From positions 1-7,815 of the forward strand of contig JBJOLU010000117.1 in the NCBI GenBank assembly GCA_046052705.1: 7,815 nucleotides of DNA, read 5' to 3'. The notes below the pieces were generated by a model. It was not told the DNA's origin and ran no database searches. It worked only from the letters and a program-made list of their open reading frames with translations. Source of the stretch: JBBATK01 sp046052705 (GTDB lineage Bacteria > Bacteroidota > Ignavibacteria > Kapaibacteriales > NICIL-2). The position numbers and the translations under genes are program-made. This document shows positions 6,298 through 7,815 of this stretch, piece by piece. Each line of letters starts with the position of its first letter. Position 1 is the stretch's first letter.

Positions 6298-6645
6298 ATG
6301 TCGAACACAAGCATTCTCAAATCCTTCGGCTTGGGATTGAGCGCGGTAATCGCGATGACAACCATCGGATGTACCAAGATGATCCAGCCTGACCAACTCT
6401 CGGAATTACGGGCACTTCGTGCTCGCGAAGTGCAGTTGAATAAATCAATTGCCGACAACGAAGCGTTAAAATCAAAACTTCAGCGCGAACTTTCCTCTCG
6501 TCAGCAGGAAACTAAGCAGTGCAACGATCGCCGTTCCTTTGTGATGGCCAAGTTGAGTAGCTTCCCTTCTGCCATGGGCGAGTCCTTGCCTGAAGCACCG
6601 CCGCCTCCGCCGGAAACAGATAAGAAGTCCAAGAAGAAGAAGTAA
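6298..6645 (+). CDS. Small predicted lipoprotein with coiled coil and Pro/Lys-rich tail
   Basis: 115-aa protein, no family recognised. Residues 1-24 look like a lipoprotein signal peptide ending TTIG-C25, a slightly unusual lipobox because T rather than L occupies position -3. Residues about 32-80 are charged and helical, probably a coiled coil, and end in TKQCNDRR with C75. The tail from about 99 is EAPPPPPE followed by KKSKKKK. The ATG at 6298 is preferred over an upstream TTG at 6259 because it follows a strong AAAGGGG ribosome binding site and puts the signal peptide at the N-terminus. The TTG also lies at or before the inferred transcription start. The next gene begins 31 bases downstream and encodes a larger lipoprotein with the same K-x-C-N-D motif, so the two are probably cotranscribed and related in function. 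Likely anchored to the outer or inner membrane on the periplasmic side. Confidence 0.85.
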   Translation: MSNTSILKSFGLGLSAVIAMTTIGCTKMIQPDQLSELRALRAREVQLNKSIADNEALKSKLQRELSSRQQETKQCNDRRSFVMAKLSSFPSAMGESLPEAPPPPPETDKKSKKKK

Positions 6646-6676
6646 TCATTCATTTGCAAACAATCAGGAAACCATT

Positions 6677-7561
6677 ATGAAAAACATAATTCTCTCTGCA
6701 GTTGCAAGTGTTATGGTACTATCACTTGTAAGCTGTGGTTCAAGCAATGTAATTCCCGCGCCGGAGTCCAAACTGGATAGCTTGCTCACATTCGATGAAG
6801 CAAATTTGCGTTTGGCTGACTGGCGTATTCGTGTTGGCAATCTGGCCAAGCGCGACTCACTTCTTCAAGCGGACGTTCGTTCACTGGAAGAGAAGATTGA
6901 GGCAGAAAAGAATGCAGTTAAGAAGTGTAACGACGACATTTACGCATTGGTTAAATCCAACGAGCAAAGTGTACGTGATTACATGGAGCGTGTAGGCAAG
7001 CTGGAAGGTCGTATCCGCGAAATGCGTGGCCTTGACGACGATGCCTTTGAGCTTCGCAAAAACGAAGTGTACGACTTAGCAAAAGAATGGAATGCCATTC
7101 GTGTTATCGAAGCTTCGGTGCTACCCGATGTGTACGATCGCGTTATACGTGCTCGCGCAGACATCGCTTCCCTGCTGGAAAGAAAGCCGGTAAAGAAGAG
7201 CAAGAACTACACGGTTCGCTCATGGGAAAAGTATCGCGATTGTTTGTGGAACATTGCCGGTCAGTCCGACATCTACAACGATCCCTTCCAATGGGTGAAG
7301 CTGTGGCAAGGCAATTCAAATATCATCCGTAACCCCGACATCATTCGTCAGGGCATGGAGATTACCGTTCCTCCTCCCGGTCCGAAGACAACCGATGAGC
7401 AAAAGGCAGAGCGCATGTACTGGAGAAAGAAGCGTGCCGCACAAGCAGCTGAGCTGAAAGTTCCTGAAACACCCGCGCCTGCTGTTGCGCCGACGAATCC
7501 GGTTCCGCCCCCATCTCCTGCAAAGAAGATGGATGAAAAAGGCGAGAAGAAGGGCAACTAA
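6677..7561 (+). CDS. LysM-domain lipoprotein with periplasmic coiled coil
   Basis: 294-aa predicted envelope lipoprotein that probably links the membrane to peptidoglycan. The signal peptide ends in a classic lipobox, LVSC with lipidated C20. Residues about 40-120 are charged and helical, likely coiled coil, and include VKKCNDDIYALV with C84. A second helical stretch covers about 124-168. Residues 177-233 form an LysM-like domain: YTVRSWEKYRDCLWNIAG, then PFQWVKLWQGN, then IIRNPDIIRQGMEITVP. This sugar-binding fold usually contacts GlcNAc-containing glycans. C189 sits where many LysM domains have S or T in the 'G-D-S-L-W' motif. The tail from about 262 is rich in Pro, Ala and Lys. The ATG at 6677 follows an AGGAA ribosome binding site. 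It resembles LysM proteins I recall from Ignavibacteria-type genomes. It shares its layout with the upstream small lipoprotein, and the operon ends at the terminator 27 bases downstream. Confidence 0.9.
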   Translation: MKNIILSAVASVMVLSLVSCGSSNVIPAPESKLDSLLTFDEANLRLADWRIRVGNLAKRDSLLQADVRSLEEKIEAEKNAVKKCNDDIYALVKSNEQSVRDYMERVGKLEGRIREMRGLDDDAFELRKNEVYDLAKEWNAIRVIEASVLPDVYDRVIRARADIASLLERKPVKKSKNYTVRSWEKYRDCLWNIAGQSDIYNDPFQWVKLWQGNSNIIRNPDIIRQGMEITVPPPGPKTTDEQKAERMYWRKKRAAQAAELKVPETPAPAVAPTNPVPPPSPAKKMDEKGEKKGN

Positions 7562-7587
7562 TGGACATTTACCCATAAGGTATTTTC

Positions 7588-7620
7588 AACCCCGCGGGAC
7601 CTGGTCCCGTGGGGTTTTTT
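7588..7620 (+). terminator. Rho-independent terminator of the lipoprotein operon
   Basis: AACCCCGCGGGAC (7588-7600) pairs with GTCCCGTGGGGTT (7604-7616) across a CTG loop. The 13-bp stem contains one G-U wobble. Six T residues (7615-7620) overlap the end of the stem and follow it. It starts 27 bases after the LysM lipoprotein stop codon and ends the plus-strand pair before the phoH-like gene. The stem is strong and the T-run moderate. Confidence 0.92.
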
Positions 7621-7675
7621 GTACCCGATGTTTTGTATCATCATCCATCATTCAAACGCACCTACTGCTACGCGC

Positions 7676-7815
7676 ATGACCGAAAAAAAAATAAAGATCG
7701 GCGATATAGATCCACTCATTTTGTTGGGATCCAACGATTCCCTTTTGCAGTATGTAGAGAGCCGTTTCGACTCGGCTATTTCGCTGCGTAACAATATCAT
7801 TACCATTCGCGGCAC
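7676..7815 (+). CDS. PhoH-like ATPase, N-terminal part
   Basis: This gene runs off the right edge; 46 complete codons are visible from an ATG at 7676. The start is MTEKKIKIGDIDPLILLGSN, followed by DSLLQYVESRFDSAISLRNNIITIRG. The pattern 'D-P-hydrophobic-LG-x-N-D-x-x-L-x-x-hydrophobic-E-x-x-F ... R-x-N-x-hydrophobic-x-I-x-G' matches the N-terminal region of PhoH-family proteins, cytoplasmic P-loop ATPases that often adjoin ybeY. The Walker A motif would lie beyond the window, so the ATPase domain itself is not seen. The ribosome binding site is weak. A run of nine A residues at 7683-7691 occurs in the third to sixth codons. The gene is separated from the lipoprotein operon by the terminator and presumably has its own promoter between 7621 and 7675, where I see no clear match. 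Confidence 0.82.
   Translation, partial: MTEKKIKIGDIDPLILLGSNDSLLQYVESRFDSAISLRNNIITIRG

Noticed and set aside
6623..6642. AAGAAG simple repeat near the end of the small lipoprotein
   Set aside because: It is coding sequence for the Lys-rich tail, not an independent repeat element.
6653..6660. TTTGCAAA 8-bp palindrome between the lipoprotein genes
   Set aside because: Too short to support a function; expected by chance.

Overview
The window looks like an ordinary chromosomal segment of a free-living bacterium of about 50% GC. The promoter-like motifs follow the TAnnTTTG (-7) pattern of the Bacteroidota/Chlorobi lineage rather than the sigma-70 TATAAT pattern. Gene content (an LysM lipoprotein of an Ignavibacteria-like type, a Bacteroidota-style 'AHQLGTPLSSL' histidine kinase and a fused sugar nucleotidyltransferase/phosphomannomutase) fits the Bacteroidota/Chlorobi/Kapabacteria/Ignavibacteria neighbourhood. 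That placement is an inference from recalled family patterns and was not tested by search. No phage, insertion sequence, CRISPR array, tRNA or rRNA gene was seen.

Layout: on the minus strand, reading right to left from about 6047, lie a fused nucleotidyltransferase/degenerate phosphomannomutase (835 aa), a PTS IIA/PtsN-like protein (152 aa), histidyl-tRNA synthetase hisS (420 aa), a membrane sensor histidine kinase (418 aa) and the N-terminal 64 codons of a DUF6580-like membrane protein that runs off the left edge. Gaps are 80, 100, 30 and 156 bases. Promoter-like sites stand before the PTS IIA gene and, more weakly, before hisS and the DUF6580-like gene, so this is probably several overlapping transcription units rather than one operon.

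A divergent intergenic region of about 250 bases (6048-6297) separates this block from a plus-strand pair of small lipoproteins (115 and 294 aa). The pair has a good TAnnTTTG promoter and a perfect 14-bp palindrome just upstream of it, and it ends at a strong rho-independent terminator at 7588-7620. After that the 5' end of a phoH-like ATPase gene begins and runs off the right edge.

How the genes fit together: the sugar-nucleotide fusion protein points to envelope polysaccharide or glycan precursor metabolism. The two lipoproteins point to an envelope structure: both carry a coiled coil, a K-x-C-N-D motif and a Pro/Lys-rich tail, and the second also has an LysM domain. The histidine kinase has no response regulator in view and the PTS IIA protein has no other PTS component in view, so both are locally orphaned. 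The points most worth a second look are the degenerate active sites of the phosphomannomutase half, the matched architecture of the two lipoproteins, and the palindrome at their promoter. I see no clear evidence of a wholly new system.
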